Source: Leptospira fletcheri (GTDB lineage Bacteria; Spirochaetota; Leptospiria; Leptospirales; Leptospiraceae). From it: 64,000 nt of DNA. Positions 63,759-64,000 of the stretch are shown in pieces. The notes beneath the pieces are model-generated. The model was not told where the DNA came from, made no database searches, and saw only the letters and a list, made by a program, of their open reading frames with translations. Position 1 is the first letter of the stretch, and every line of letters starts with the position of its first letter. Both the position numbers and the translations under genes were made by a program. The stretch lies in the NCBI RefSeq assembly GCF_004769195.1, contig NZ_RQET01000007.1:148791-212790 (forward strand). The letters are read 5' to 3'.

Positions 63759-64000
63759 TTTATAAAACCTGCATGTATTTTCCGGACGGTTTACGGCCTG
63801 GCTTGTGTTTGCTTTTTCTTCCGGCTCGTCCCGTAGGGCGCATTTTTCAAGCGGATCCAAAGGGGAAGGGTAGGATTTTATTGGAAGGCGGAATGCCTGA
63901 CCTAGAAATATGTTCGAGAATTGAAGGAAGAAAATTGGGATAAAATGTATAAAAATAGTTTGACGTGAGTGGAGACGTAATTAATGTGGATTTCACACCG
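63759..64000. other. Window-end intergenic stretch, nothing supported
   Basis: About 240 bases after the OMP gene. I see no convincing reading frame, hairpin terminator or RNA gene. A short AT-rich stretch with TTGACG lies near 63960, but the spacing to the next A/T-rich hexamer is too short for a promoter. Confidence 0.4.

Noticed and set aside
63955..63990. Promoter near the window end (TTGACG)
   Set aside because: The distance to the next -10-like hexamer is about 12 bases, too short.
1..64000. Mobile elements, CRISPR arrays, phage or tRNA genes
   Set aside because: I saw no transposase, integrase, repeat-spacer array or cloverleaf. Repeats seen are short regulatory or hairpin sequences.

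Overview
The window looks like a chromosomal segment of a Leptospira-type spirochaete. It has moderately high GC for that genus, dense gene packing, many envelope lipoproteins, very large multi-PAS sensor kinases, SpoIIE-type phosphatases, STAS proteins, a DUF3332 protein and two Phe-terminated outer-membrane barrels. I cannot assign a species. I see no insertion sequence, prophage, integrase, CRISPR array, tRNA or ribosomal RNA gene. The one structural RNA is a clear RNase P RNA (rnpB).

Layout. 1-6.1 kb: tail of an AraC regulator, a sterol-desaturase-like di-iron enzyme, a PAS/HisKA_2 kinase, and a lipid-linked glycosylation pair (GT2 plus GT-C-like membrane protein). 6.3-18 kb: a tight four-gene run of STAS protein, AsmA/YdbH-like giant, lipoprotein with a YdbL (DUF1318)-like C-terminus, and a 2541-residue beta-propeller/TPR protein whose C-terminus looks like a CHAT protease fold without its catalytic residues. 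18-31.4 kb: metallopeptidase, DegS-like protease, PLP aminotransferase, murI, FecR lipoprotein, purM, ClC channel, 7TMR-DISM kinase, mutL, VTT membrane protein, Cys-rich small protein and rarA. 31.6-41 kb: signalling, with hisC followed by a ferredoxin/adenylyl cyclase/ascorbate-peroxidase-like fusion, a receiver-EAL protein, a stand-alone receiver and a 1220-residue kinase. 41-52.6 kb: outer-membrane protein, lipoprotein peptidase, SpoIIE phosphatase, enoyl-CoA hydratase, DUF192, DUF3332, MBOAT acyltransferase, PilZ, ECF sigma with a probable anti-sigma, TPR proteins and a ribosome hibernation factor. 52.9-64 kb: rnpB, a second SpoIIE phosphatase, C69/secernin hydrolase, TerC, a SelL-type thioredoxin-fold protein, a sigma-like protein, patatin, and a speD-speE-unknown-OMP run.

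Two regions deserve most attention. The first is the cyclase at 32967-34598. An N-terminal [2Fe-2S] domain and an apparently competent class III cyclase are fused to a class I peroxidase domain that keeps the proximal haem-ligand His but has lost the distal Arg, Trp and His. This suggests a haem and iron-sulfur redox or gas sensor that makes cAMP, not a peroxidase. The second is the envelope operon at 6292-17961. It resembles the enterobacterial YdbH-YnbE-YdbL intermembrane lipid-transport system with a lipoprotein/YdbL fusion, plus a giant scaffold carrying one or two inactive CHAT-like modules. All functional statements are homology judgements made by eye, with no database search.
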